From assembly GCA_937925455.1 (NCBI GenBank), contig CALEWF010000234.1, positions 1 to 14,619 of the forward strand: a DNA stretch of 14,619 nt. The letters run 5' to 3'. The position numbers were made by a program, and so were the translations under genes. This DNA is from an uncultured Flavobacteriales bacterium. Its GTDB lineage: Bacteria > Bacteroidota > Bacteroidia > CAIKAF01. The notes below the pieces were generated by a model. The model worked only from the letters and a program-made list of their open reading frames with translations, was not told the DNA's origin and ran no database searches. Positions 1 to 8,321 of this stretch are shown here, in pieces; position 1 is the first letter of the stretch, and each line of letters opens with the position of its first letter.

Positions 1-947
1 TATGCAATGGTTGCGGCAGAATACTTTATACTTAAATTATTCAAAGTATATTCCTTGTATTGTTTGGATATTTGTATGATACGAATATTATGCAACGTAG
101 TGGTATCATTTAAAAATTTAATGTGGCTATATTTTTTAATCAGCGGACTATTTTCGTTAATAAAGTCTTTGTATGCCGGTGGTAATGAAAACCGAGGAAT
201 TGCAATAAAATCTTGGCTTTGTTGAATTCTATCCGGAGCAATATGACTACTGATGTTTTGTCCGAACCAACTGGAACTTCCCCAAAAACCATATTGAACA
301 TAATTTTTGGTGTACCATCCCAGAGGTATCAATAATGGTATTAATCCTTTAACCCACATTGTTCGTGGAATTTTTAGCAGCCAAGGAATGAGAATAAAAA
401 GTATCCAAAACGGATGATAAGAAGCTCGGGTCATACTCAATAATGCAAGGATACACACCGTGAGTATGTATTTTGTAGAAAGTTTAAAAGAGCTAGCAAA
501 TACAATGAACAATATGGCAGACGAAAAGAAAAACAAAAGTGCAGGATAATAATAATGATGAAACCAATAGATATGTACAGGATTGCCCATGAATAAAAAC
601 AACCAAAAAAGTGGTTTGGGAACATTTATTTTTTGAATGACGCGATACATCCAATACGAGGCAATAAGATGCAAGAATGAATAAATAATTGCATATACAA
701 TGTAAATTGGCAATCCGCTTTTAACAATTAGTCCATGCAAAATATTCACCCAAGGTGGATTGTTGTGCAAATGCCAAATGTTGGTCCAAAAATTTTCGTG
801 ATATGCATATTCAGGTAAAAAATACCATTTAGGATTAAAACGAAAAGAAAAAGGCTCAGTAAAGAAATATAGTACATGTAAGGCAATACAATATGCAAGA
901 AACACATAAAACCATTTGCTGGTGAGAGGGGGAAAAGATTGTTTCAT
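1..947 (-). CDS. Multi-pass inner-membrane protein, GT-C glycosyltransferase-like (3' end cut by window edge)
   Basis: An open frame starts at ATG 947 and runs 315 codons to the left edge with no stop, so the C-terminus lies outside the window. The start falls 3 bases after the stop of the outer membrane protein gene, so it is probably translated from the same mRNA. The visible protein has many hydrophobic segments (about residues 13-29, 78-100, 112-150, 158-192 and 199-212). A first extracytoplasmic loop carries an acidic residue (E46) followed by HNNPPW (61-66). That layout resembles the first loop of GT39/ArnT/RgtA-type GT-C glycosyltransferases, which use polyprenyl-phosphate sugars at the outer face of the inner membrane. 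A TRASYHPFW segment (173-181) follows between membrane helices. A polar segment begins near residue 222. The membrane topology is well supported by composition. The glycosyltransferase call is an inference from the loop pattern and the surface-glycan neighbours; it could be another GT-C-fold or O-antigen-related membrane protein. Confidence 0.72.
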   Translation of the reverse strand, partial: MKQSFPPLTSKWFYVFLAYCIALHVLYFFTEPFSFRFNPKWYFLPEYAYHENFWTNIWHLHNNPPWVNILHGLIVKSGLPIYIVYAIIYSFLHLIASYWMYRVIQKINVPKPLFWLFLFMGNPVHIYWFHHYYYPALLFFFSSAILFIVFASSFKLSTKYILTVCILALLSMTRASYHPFWILFILIPWLLKIPRTMWVKGLIPLLIPLGWYTKNYVQYGFWGSSSWFGQNISSHIAPDRIQQSQDFIAIPRFSLPPAYKDFINENSPLIKKYSHIKFLNDTTTLHNIRIIQISKQYKEYTLNNLSIKYSAATIA

Positions 948-950
948 GTA

Positions 951-2675
951 TTAAAAGAAATTGATATATCCCAAATGTATTTTGCTTCTTCTAAAATCTA
1001 CCGGTACTTCATTTTGACTACCCAAAGCATAATTCACACTAAACATACCGATTTTGGTATTAAATGTAATGCCCCCCCCAAAGCCAAATACGTATGATTG
1101 ATAGGTTTCTTCCCGAATGGTACGTTGATACCAACCGGCATCAGTAAATATATTTACGAAAGAGTTTTCTTCCAACAAAAATCTAATTTCTAATGTACCT
1201 ATGCCATAGGCTGAAGCATAGAGGCTTTCATCATCAAAGCCACGCAGAGTTCGAAGTCCCCCTAAACGAAATAACTCATTTCGAAATAGTTGTTGATTGT
1301 AAATCCAGCCACCGCGTACTCCCAGTTTTATAGCAAATCGCTTGAGAAAAGGGATATAGGTTTCTGCTTGTGCTGTAAGTTGCAGTTGTAATAAATTGGA
1401 AGAGGCGCTATCAAGAGCTCCCACCGTATCGCCAGGTGTAACAGATATGAATTTGTTACCCAAGCCTACTTCGCATCGCAGAGTATATCCTTTTCTCGGA
1501 TTGATTCGATAATCCAATCGTTCTATCTGATTGGAAATTCCAAACATATTTATATCCGTATTTCCCAGTCCTGTAATGGTAGATTGCCCGCTTTCAGGAA
1601 GGATTTTTCGGGATGTTTGATACTGATAAAAGAATTTTACATAATCAGTGCCTTTCATTAAATACACCAATCCGGCCTGCAGATTTACATTGAAGAATGA
1701 GGTATCTACCCGAAAGAAATTTAATTTCCCATCAATACCCAATGGCAAGTTAAATAAAAATGGATAATACAATTGGATATTCAAATTTTGAGTTCCGGTT
1801 TGTAAACGCTGCCATTGTATATCTGCCAATTCGCCTTGTTTCAATAAGTTTTGTAAGCGTAATCGTACATCCCCGGTAATTAAAAATCCACCATCCACAT
1901 CGTTTTGAGGTATTAGCCCTACAAATCCGCTAAACTGATTGGCGTTGCGTTTATCCAGCTCCAGTCTTATTCGTGCTTTTCCGTTAAGAAACTCTACTAT
2001 CGGAGATGAAACAGGGCGAACAAAAGGTAATTCTTTTATTCGGGTTTCAATTTTTTGCACAGCACTTTCGTTGTATAGAGCATTGCGCCGAATTCCCAAA
2101 TACGTATGAAGATAGGCTGGAGCCACTTTACCTTTTCCACTCACCAATATGCTATCAAATAAAATAAGCGGTCCTTCATTAACAAAAATACTTGCTTGTA
2201 TGCTATCTCCTTGGTGGTATTCCAAACTATCTAATTGTACTATGGCAAAAGGATATCCATTGTTTTCATATTCCCGAAACAAAGAGTGCATGAGGCGTTG
2301 CATGCGAATAAACCTTACAGGTTCTTTAAAAAAAAGTTTTTCTCGAAATCCGGTTCGTTTTAAAAAGCTCCATCGGGCATTTCCCGCCCGAACGGAGGCC
2401 CATCGAAATTGTGTGCCTGTATGGATAAATACTTTCCATTGCAAACTGTCTTTTTGAATAGAATCAATTGAAGCAGTAAGATATCCGGATTGATGCAAAT
2501 GTGAAAATATTTCTGATACAGTTTTTTTTATTTGAAGCGTGTCGCTGTGCCAAACAGGATAGGATGCGAGTTTAAGGGTTGAACCAGTTATTTCAAGGCG
2601 GATGCGTGATTGCGAAAAAGTCTGACTGCTAAGCAACAAGCAGCAAATAAATATGCTAACAGCTACATTACGCAT
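951..2675 (-). CDS. Omp85-family outer membrane protein (BamA/TamA-like, POTRA plus beta-barrel)
   Basis: The 574-residue protein begins with a signal peptide (hydrophobic 4-16, likely cleaved near residue 20-22). Residues about 45-240 form two or three POTRA-like repeats; the clearest is 172-242, with the ILVSG...TYLGI...ETRIKELPFV pattern. Residues about 250-574 alternate in the way of an outer membrane beta-barrel and end in Phe-Phe, as expected for a barrel recognised by the Bam machinery. GLRTLRGF (473-480) matches the (V/L)RG(F/Y) motif of the conserved inward-folded loop 6 of Omp85 proteins. Family members insert outer membrane proteins, secrete partners, or, as in TamA, help envelope assembly and lipid transport. 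At this length, with few POTRAs, it is unlikely to be the essential BamA itself and is closer to TamA-like or accessory Bacteroidota members. It lies 39 bp after the GT4 gene and 3 bp before the next membrane protein gene. A run of eight G (plus-strand C 1072-1079) encodes Gly-Gly-Gly in a C-terminal strand. Confidence 0.85.
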   Translation of the reverse strand: MRNVAVSIFICCLLLSSQTFSQSRIRLEITGSTLKLASYPVWHSDTLQIKKTVSEIFSHLHQSGYLTASIDSIQKDSLQWKVFIHTGTQFRWASVRAGNARWSFLKRTGFREKLFFKEPVRFIRMQRLMHSLFREYENNGYPFAIVQLDSLEYHQGDSIQASIFVNEGPLILFDSILVSGKGKVAPAYLHTYLGIRRNALYNESAVQKIETRIKELPFVRPVSSPIVEFLNGKARIRLELDKRNANQFSGFVGLIPQNDVDGGFLITGDVRLRLQNLLKQGELADIQWQRLQTGTQNLNIQLYYPFLFNLPLGIDGKLNFFRVDTSFFNVNLQAGLVYLMKGTDYVKFFYQYQTSRKILPESGQSTITGLGNTDINMFGISNQIERLDYRINPRKGYTLRCEVGLGNKFISVTPGDTVGALDSASSNLLQLQLTAQAETYIPFLKRFAIKLGVRGGWIYNQQLFRNELFRLGGLRTLRGFDDESLYASAYGIGTLEIRFLLEENSFVNIFTDAGWYQRTIREETYQSYVFGFGGGITFNTKIGMFSVNYALGSQNEVPVDFRRSKIHLGYINFF

Positions 2676-2680
2676 CGAAT

Positions 2681-2688
2681 CAAAGTTA
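2681..2688 (-). promoter_or_regulatory. Possible -7 promoter box ahead of the Omp85 gene
   Basis: On the minus strand TAACTTTG matches the Bacteroidota -7 consensus TAnnTTTG exactly and ends 5 bases before the ATG at 2675. No convincing TTG/TTTG element sits about 20 bases upstream, and a transcript from it would be almost leaderless. Such boxes arise by chance in AT-rich DNA, so an internal promoter here is only a possibility. Confidence 0.2.
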
Positions 2689-2714
2689 GCGAACAGCAGG
2701 AGAAAATCCGAATC

Positions 2715-3956
2715 TTAAGATATCCTGAGATTCAATAATTCGCGATATACCCCGGCATATCGTTCTACACCCGTTTGCAGTGAATACCAGGCACAAGCTC
2801 CCTCTATGGCTTTTTCACGGATATAATTTCCTTGAATAATTTGATGATATGCAGCTTCGTAAGCTTCGGTTGTAAATTCATGAATCACTGCACCTGCTTC
2901 GTATTGACGGATAATTTCTTCTGTATCTCCAACTCCGGCATTACAAATAATGGGAATTCCCATGGACATGATCTCTCCTTGTTTAGTAGGACTGGAAGCT
3001 ATTTTGCTGAATACCGGTTTGATAAAAAATACCGAAGCATCAAACTGAGATATAATCCCCGGAATTTCTTTTCGTTGTAAGGGGGCAACGAGGATGTTTT
3101 CTTTAGGAATTTGTTTTTTTTCTGCCAAAGAATAGATATTGGATGCGGGTTCGTGTGTGAAAAAAGCCATCAGGCTTTGTGGTTCATGCTGAAGTACTAC
3201 CTTGAAAAAATCTAACATTTCGGGAAGCATATACCATGTGCCAATAGAGCCTAAATAAAACCATTTTTGTTTAAAACGTTGTAGTTGATATTTCTCCCTA
3301 AACTGTGCTGCTGATGAAGATTCAATATTTTGTGTATTAAAATGCTCTAAGTCTGCACAGCAGGGAATAACTGTACATTTCCAATTATACGGAATGTAGT
3401 CAAATCCTTGTATAATATTTTTTCCAGCTTCAGTTAGCGAAATTACATGGTCAGCATGAAGAAAAAAGTCTTTTTCTTTTCTTTTAAAATATTGATATAC
3501 TCGTTTATACAACGGATGTTGAAGAGGCCAAATACCCCCATCTACGCGTTCATCGGCAAAGAATCCCCGCATATCAAACAAAAATTTTACCCCATATTTT
3601 TTCTTCATCCATTCGCCTGCTAATGCTGTGATATAACCTCGGCAATGCACGATGTGAAATGAATTTTTTCGATGAAGCTTTTGTATCGTTGATTTTAAAA
3701 TATGGATATCATACATTGTTGAAACTACGGGCGGATTTTTATGATAGGTAAGTGGTATCCATTGAATGTTATGTTCTTGGATAATTTGCTCTATAATGGA
3801 TTTGTTTTTTTCAAACATTTCCGGTTTTTCAAAACTCACCAGGGTAATTGAAAATTCTAATTCAGATAAGCCTTTTAGGTAGGGTAATACCTGCGATTGA
3901 CCCAACGGGTCTGTCATTCCATCGTAACTCAGATAAAGTATTCGGGCTTTTTTCAT
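2715..3956 (-). CDS. GT4-family glycosyltransferase (GT-B fold)
   Basis: This 413-residue protein is predicted to transfer a sugar from a nucleotide-sugar donor onto a growing surface glycan on the cytoplasmic side of the inner membrane. The N-terminal Rossmann domain opens with ARILYLSYDGMTDPLGQSQV (4-23), a signature of a large group of bacterial GT4 enzymes. HIVHCRGY (101-108) and FDMRGFFADERVDGG (127-141) continue the acceptor-side domain. The donor-side domain contains YLGSIGTWY (234-242) and SPTKQGEIMSMGIPIICN (322-339), which corresponds to the donor-binding loop. That loop keeps the second Glu of the usual E-x7-E motif; the first position is not Glu, which I believe is common in SPTK-x-GE subfamilies. 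There is no signal peptide or membrane segment. The gene sits 39 bp downstream of the phosphoesterase gene and 39 bp upstream of the outer membrane protein gene. Donor and acceptor cannot be read from sequence. Confidence 0.9.
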   Translation of the reverse strand: MKKARILYLSYDGMTDPLGQSQVLPYLKGLSELEFSITLVSFEKPEMFEKNKSIIEQIIQEHNIQWIPLTYHKNPPVVSTMYDIHILKSTIQKLHRKNSFHIVHCRGYITALAGEWMKKKYGVKFLFDMRGFFADERVDGGIWPLQHPLYKRVYQYFKRKEKDFFLHADHVISLTEAGKNIIQGFDYIPYNWKCTVIPCCADLEHFNTQNIESSSAAQFREKYQLQRFKQKWFYLGSIGTWYMLPEMLDFFKVVLQHEPQSLMAFFTHEPASNIYSLAEKKQIPKENILVAPLQRKEIPGIISQFDASVFFIKPVFSKIASSPTKQGEIMSMGIPIICNAGVGDTEEIIRQYEAGAVIHEFTTEAYEAAYHQIIQGNYIREKAIEGACAWYSLQTGVERYAGVYRELLNLRIS

Positions 3957-3995
3957 GGATTGCTGTAAAAGTAGAAAGAAAGGTGAATGCTTATG

Positions 3996-4763
3996 TTATG
4001 AAAGAAGAATTGTTTTGTCTCCATAAAAACTTTCATGCTGATTATATCTTACATACCCCAGTTGATTTGTAAGCATACGGGTATGACCGATGGAAAAATC
4101 AGATACATTGCAATGGTGATGACCATAAATCCAGTAATCAGGTTCATGCTGAAGGATAAATTGTTTTAGTTCTACAGCAAAAGCCGGATTGATGACACTT
4201 TTAACATAGCGTTCCGGATAATTAATTTGGGTGGGTACATGATGGGAAATCACAATTTTTTTATCGGTTGTTTCAAATTCTTCACTGAGTTCGTGCGCTA
4301 AAAAATCCAAAGCAATGGCATGTAGTTCATTGAAATGTTCAATAGTAAAGGGTAATTCGTTATACCGTATCAGCATAAAGTCGGATACGTGATTTTCAAT
4401 AATGATTTTTTCTTGCGGACGAATATGTCCCCACAACGTGGTAAATATCAGTTTTACCCGATGATGAATAAATGAAGCATTGTTTACTAATAATACATTT
4501 TCTCTTATTGGTTTAGTTATATGCCTGGCATAAGGGGCTACATCGTTGTAGTAAAATTCATGATTGCCGGGTAGCCAATATACCTGTTCGTAATTTGATG
4601 ATAGAATATCAAAAAAAGTATCATATTGTTGGATAAGATGAATGGGAACAATATCTCCGGCTAAAATTAAAATATCACCGATCACTGGTAGAGGATTGTT
4701 TAAAATCCAGTTCCAGTTTTCCGGAAACTCTAAATGCAAATCAGATGCGTATTGAATCTTCAT
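3996..4763 (-). CDS. Calcineurin-like metallophosphoesterase
   Basis: I place the start at ATG 4763, giving 255 residues, because MKIQYASDLHLEF begins the first catalytic strand directly and the ATG overlaps the asparagine synthase stop in an ATGA junction. An in-frame ATG at 4820 would add 19 residues that lie wholly inside the asparagine synthase gene and match no domain. The five dimetal phosphoesterase motifs are present in order: D8-x-H10, G36-D37, GNHE (66-69), SHH (173-175) and GHHH (214-217). The core is therefore expected to bind two divalent metals and cleave phosphomonoesters or phosphodiesters in the cytoplasm; no signal peptide is seen. The substrate is unknown. Candidates include nucleotides, sugar phosphates or a lipid-linked intermediate, given the glycan context. 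Coupling to asparagine synthase suggests the two are made in balanced amounts. Confidence 0.9.
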   Translation of the reverse strand: MKIQYASDLHLEFPENWNWILNNPLPVIGDILILAGDIVPIHLIQQYDTFFDILSSNYEQVYWLPGNHEFYYNDVAPYARHITKPIRENVLLVNNASFIHHRVKLIFTTLWGHIRPQEKIIIENHVSDFMLIRYNELPFTIEHFNELHAIALDFLAHELSEEFETTDKKIVISHHVPTQINYPERYVKSVINPAFAVELKQFILQHEPDYWIYGHHHCNVSDFSIGHTRMLTNQLGYVRYNQHESFYGDKTILLS

Positions 4764-6610
4764 GAGGAAATTGCGATGTTTTTTCGGTGAGCAAACATTT
4801 GCAATATAATCATAGCCCACAAGCGATTGTACAAATAGGTTTCACCTTTTTTAAAGCGAGTAATTAATACAATGACTGCATTTTCGTTAAGTAATCCGGT
4901 TTTTTTTAAGGAAGCAGTTCCTAACCATTCGTCCAATAAATAGCTTAGTGGACCTGCCAGCCAACGATCCAGCGGAATAGAAAATCCCCACTTGGGACGA
5001 TTAAAATAATCAGCCGGAACGTATTGAAATAACAATTGTTTTAAAAGATATTTCTGTATTCCGTTTCGGTTTTTTAGAGATTCATGCAAATTAATGCTCC
5101 ATTCAACCAAGCGATAATCCAGCAAAGGTTCACGGGCTTCTAATCCAAAGTTCATTGAAGCGCGATCCACTTTTACCAGCAAATCATCACGCAAGTAATA
5201 GTTCAGGTCAAAATAACTTTGATATTCTGCCCAACTCAATGTTCGTTGAGGGGTAGGTAATTCCATTTCCGGCAGTTGTGCGGGCAGATTACAAATTTGT
5301 ATGGCTTGTTGTCGGTTAAATAAATATTGTTCTTGGGAAAAAATATGGTCAGCCAAATGTTTTTTATCATCCGAGGCAAATACCATGGATGCTCGTTTCA
5401 TTCGATTATTCCCAAGGCGTAGAGATGCTGCAATCATTTTACGAAATGCAAAAGTTACAGGATGATTCATTCTACGTGCCCATTGATAAGCTCCGTACCC
5501 CATAAATTGCTCATCGCCACCATCGCCGGTGAGTACCATTTTTACTTGTTGGGATGCTAATTGAGAGACCATTAACGTAGGAATGGCTGAGCTGTCTGCA
5601 AAGGGTTCATCATATACATCAATAAGACGCTTTACCCACTGCATGGCTTCTTTCTCAGTAACAGTAAAAGCAGTATGGTTGGTACCTAAGAATGCTGCTA
5701 TTTGTTGGGCATATTTTGATTCGTCATGTTTTGCAACATCAAATCCAATCGAAAAAGTATTGAGGTGTGAGGTTTGTTGGCTTGCTATTGCGGTAACTAA
5801 GCTACTGTCAATACCTCCGCTTAGAAAGGTACCAAATGGCACATCACTTACCATGCGGTATTTTACGGAGGATTCTACCAAGCTTTTTAGTTCACTAAGT
5901 GCGTCCTGTTCATTGGTGAAAGGTTCACCCAAAAATTTCTTTTGAAGTTCCCAATAAGGTTCAATCACTGTTTCTTTGGCATTCCAACGCATCCAGTATC
6001 CTGCCGGAAATTTTTTTACTTCTTGCCAAATGGTACGTGGCTGGGGAATATATCCCAAATGCAAAAATTCCGGGATGCTTTGCAGATTTAGAGAAAGCTT
6101 AATCTCTGTTTGTTCCAATGCTTTAATCTCAGAAGCGAAAGCAAAATATCCATGTTGTAGTAAGTAAAACAAAGGCTTTACTCCCAATCTGTCTCGAAAA
6201 ATATACAGTTGTTTTTCATGCGTATCGTAGATAGCCATGGCAAACATGCCATTCAGCCGGTTGACAAAACTAGGACCCAGTTCTATGAACAACTGCAAAA
6301 TAATTTCAGAATCTGAAGTAGTACGCGAATGGTAATAAGGAATATATTTTTGATGAAGTTCGCGGTAATTATATACTTCCCCGTTGTATACCATTACATA
6401 CCTTCCGGTGCTATCGTAAATAGGTTGATTGGCGGCATCGCTAAGGTCAATAATACTCAATCGCCGGTGGCCTAAAGCGAGTCCTGTATCTTTATCTACA
6501 TAAATTCCTTCAGCGTCTGGTCCTCGGTGTGCTAAAGCTAAATTCATTTTCCGGATAATTGCTTCCGGATTTTTTTTATTTGCACTCCAAAAACCTGCAA
6601 TGCCGCACAT
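4760..6610 (-). CDS. asnB: Asparagine synthase, glutamine-hydrolysing (AsnB type)
   Basis: At 616 residues this is a full-length two-domain enzyme. The class II glutamine amidotransferase domain begins with MCGIAGFWS, where Cys2 becomes the N-terminal nucleophile. Its substrate residues are visible as R49 (HRRLSIIDL), N76-G77-E78 and D100. Ammonia passes to the C-terminal synthetase domain, which has the ATP-pyrophosphatase loop SGGIDSS (264-270), a GDGGDE motif and the DDLLVKVDRAS...LEAREPLLDYRL region. Canonical activity is aspartate plus glutamine plus ATP to asparagine plus glutamate. In surface-polysaccharide loci, paralogues of this family often amidate sugar acids or other substrates instead, so the asnB symbol denotes the family rather than proven asparagine synthesis. 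It follows the S8 peptidase by 49 bp and overlaps the phosphoesterase gene by 4 bases (ATGA), which implies translational coupling. Confidence 0.93.
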   Translation of the reverse strand: MCGIAGFWSANKKNPEAIIRKMNLALAHRGPDAEGIYVDKDTGLALGHRRLSIIDLSDAANQPIYDSTGRYVMVYNGEVYNYRELHQKYIPYYHSRTTSDSEIILQLFIELGPSFVNRLNGMFAMAIYDTHEKQLYIFRDRLGVKPLFYLLQHGYFAFASEIKALEQTEIKLSLNLQSIPEFLHLGYIPQPRTIWQEVKKFPAGYWMRWNAKETVIEPYWELQKKFLGEPFTNEQDALSELKSLVESSVKYRMVSDVPFGTFLSGGIDSSLVTAIASQQTSHLNTFSIGFDVAKHDESKYAQQIAAFLGTNHTAFTVTEKEAMQWVKRLIDVYDEPFADSSAIPTLMVSQLASQQVKMVLTGDGGDEQFMGYGAYQWARRMNHPVTFAFRKMIAASLRLGNNRMKRASMVFASDDKKHLADHIFSQEQYLFNRQQAIQICNLPAQLPEMELPTPQRTLSWAEYQSYFDLNYYLRDDLLVKVDRASMNFGLEAREPLLDYRLVEWSINLHESLKNRNGIQKYLLKQLLFQYVPADYFNRPKWGFSIPLDRWLAGPLSYLLDEWLGTASLKKTGLLNENAVIVLITRFKKGETYLYNRLWAMIILQMFAHRKNIAISS

Positions 6611-6620
6611 AACATACTAA

Positions 6621-6634
6621 TTTCCACATGGAAA
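6621..6634. repeat. Short inverted repeat between the S8 peptidase and asnB
   Basis: TTTCCA-CA-TGGAAA is a perfect 6-bp inverted repeat with a 2-base centre, 11 bases upstream of the asnB start. With one bulged base it can be extended to AATTT/AAATT arms. No T-run follows on the minus strand, so it is not an intrinsic terminator. It could be an operator half-site pair, an mRNA hairpin near the start codon, or chance. Confidence 0.3.
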
Positions 6635-6659
6635 ATTAAACTTCTTGTGGTAATCAGTT

Positions 6660-8264
6660 TTATTTTGCTTTACTCATTTTCATGCAGGCTTCTACAGCTT
6701 TGTGCAGGTTAACTACGCCGCCGGTACTGCTTAAGGTTTTAAAATCAACCATTTGCTCTGTGCCTGGCTTAATCACCTGGGTTCCATGAAATTTTTGTAC
6801 AGAACTAAGAATTGCTTTTTTAATATCAGCAGCTTTTAAATCGTGGAAATACGAAAATAATACTGCTGCTACTCCCGATACAACAGGTGCTGCAATGCTG
6901 GTACCTTGCTGAAATTCGTATTGCTGCTCCGGATAGGTAGAATAAATATCTACGCCTGGGGCAAATAAATCCAGGTTTTTTTGTCCATAATTAGAAAAGC
7001 TACCTACCATTTCAGGTGCAGGTTTCCAGTTTAAAGCGCCAATTTCCAACCAATTTTTGGCAGAACCTTTCTGTAATTTACGGGTAGGATAGAATTGCTC
7101 TTTATCTATATCTTCTGCTTCATTTCCTCCGGCATGTATCATCAATACCCCTTTCGATTCAGCATATCTAATGGCTTCATCTACTACGGCTTTGTCGTGA
7201 AAATATTTTTTTCCAAAACTCATGTTAATTACTTTAGCACCATTATCAGCCGCATAGCGGATTCCATTTGCCACATCTTTATCTCGTTCATCACCATTAG
7301 GCACCACCCGTAATACCATAATTTCCACATTGTCGGCAATACCGTCCATGCCTATTCCGTTACCACGCTTTGCGGCAATAATTCCGGCCACGTGTGTCCC
7401 ATGGCTTGGATCGGGTCCTTTTACATCATTGTTGCCATAATATCTTTCGGAGGAGTTTTCATAATTATCTCCCACAATGGACCGGGGATCAAAATTTTCA
7501 TTATACCCATAATTTAACGCATCGTTGTAATATTGCACTGCTCCTTCCAGCGATTTAATCAATTGATTAAAATCAGAAGAACCAGTTAGCATCATAATCA
7601 TATTTAAAGTAAGAATTGAAGTTTGCAATTTTTCATCGCTACTTTTGATACTGGATAATGTTTCTGAGTTTATTTCTTTTACTCCATATTGCTCCTGTAG
7701 TATTTTTTCTGTGTTTCTAAAATCATCTATTAAATATTGAAGACTTTCTTTTTCTGTAGTATATTCCTGAATTTTTTTTTGTATTTCTGATTTTATTTTT
7801 TCGTAAAACTCAAATTCTTTTTTATCCTTTTTGTCAACATTGGCAGCCGTTTTACCATCATATTTCTTTTTCAAACGGACATAAATTCTGGTTATTTCGT
7901 ATGTATCATGATTTACATGGCTACCATCTTTACCGCCTATGAAGTTCCATCCATGAATGTCATCAACATACCCATTACCGTCATCATCTTTACCATTACC
8001 GGGTATTTCTCCTTTGTTCACCCAGATCACATCTTTTAGGTCTTCATGCAAAATATCTACGCCGGAGTCAATGACGGCTACCACAACTTTTTTGGGAGTT
8101 TTGCCAGATAGCAATTGATAGGCTTTCTCAGCACTTATTCCAGGAGTACCGTCTTTTTGATAGTCGCTTAACATCCAGCTTTTTGAAGCAGTTTGTCCAA
8201 ACAAGGTGAATTGCAGGGCCAACAAAATACTTAGCATGCCTGCTTTCTGCATGAATTTTCTCAT
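6660..8264 (-). CDS. Subtilisin-like serine peptidase (S8 family), exported, with long insert
   Basis: The 534-residue protein carries an N-terminal signal sequence (basic MRKFMQK, hydrophobic 9-22, likely cleavage near FGQ-TAS), so it acts in the periplasm or beyond. The catalytic set is complete: Asp66 in VVAVIDSGVD, His288 in SHGTHVAG, oxyanion Asn381 in AGGNEA and Ser456 in GTSIAAP. NGKDDDGNGYVDD (90-102) is an Asp/Asn-rich loop that may bind calcium. Between Asp66 and His288 lie 221 residues, against about 31 in classical subtilisin. The extra stretch includes a Lys/Glu-rich helical, probably coiled-coil, section at about 125-240. There is no obvious propeptide and no sorting domain after residue 520. 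ATG 8252 (MQKAGM) is an alternative start that would still leave a signal peptide. A promoter-like sequence lies at 8289-8319. Its genomic role may be envelope protein processing or quality control; substrates are unknown. Confidence 0.9.
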   Translation of the reverse strand: MRKFMQKAGMLSILLALQFTLFGQTASKSWMLSDYQKDGTPGISAEKAYQLLSGKTPKKVVVAVIDSGVDILHEDLKDVIWVNKGEIPGNGKDDDGNGYVDDIHGWNFIGGKDGSHVNHDTYEITRIYVRLKKKYDGKTAANVDKKDKKEFEFYEKIKSEIQKKIQEYTTEKESLQYLIDDFRNTEKILQEQYGVKEINSETLSSIKSSDEKLQTSILTLNMIMMLTGSSDFNQLIKSLEGAVQYYNDALNYGYNENFDPRSIVGDNYENSSERYYGNNDVKGPDPSHGTHVAGIIAAKRGNGIGMDGIADNVEIMVLRVVPNGDERDKDVANGIRYAADNGAKVINMSFGKKYFHDKAVVDEAIRYAESKGVLMIHAGGNEAEDIDKEQFYPTRKLQKGSAKNWLEIGALNWKPAPEMVGSFSNYGQKNLDLFAPGVDIYSTYPEQQYEFQQGTSIAAPVVSGVAAVLFSYFHDLKAADIKKAILSSVQKFHGTQVIKPGTEQMVDFKTLSSTGGVVNLHKAVEACMKMSKAK

Positions 8265-8288
8265 AATGATAAATTTCTAAATAGTAAA

Positions 8289-8319
8289 CAATGATAGTAA
8301 AATTAACCTGCTGTACCAA
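8289..8319 (-). promoter_or_regulatory. Candidate Bacteroidota promoter for the S8 peptidase operon
   Basis: On the minus strand TTG (8317-8319) is followed after exactly 20 bases by TATCATTG (8289-8296), one mismatch from the TAnnTTTG -7 consensus. Both spacing and order fit the Bacteroidota primary sigma factor. Transcription would start roughly 20 bases before the ATG at 8264, and this is the most natural origin of the leftward operon. Confidence 0.45.
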
Positions 8320-8321
8320 GT

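Noticed and set aside
437..625. 62-codon minus-strand open frame rich in hydrophobic residues
   Set aside because: It is an out-of-frame reading of the longer membrane protein gene (1-947), whose frame is open for 315 codons.
4764..4820. Upstream in-frame ATG (4820) extending the phosphoesterase by 19 residues
   Set aside because: The extension lies inside the asparagine synthase gene, matches no domain, and the ATG at 4763 both begins the first catalytic strand and forms an ATGA overlap with the preceding stop.
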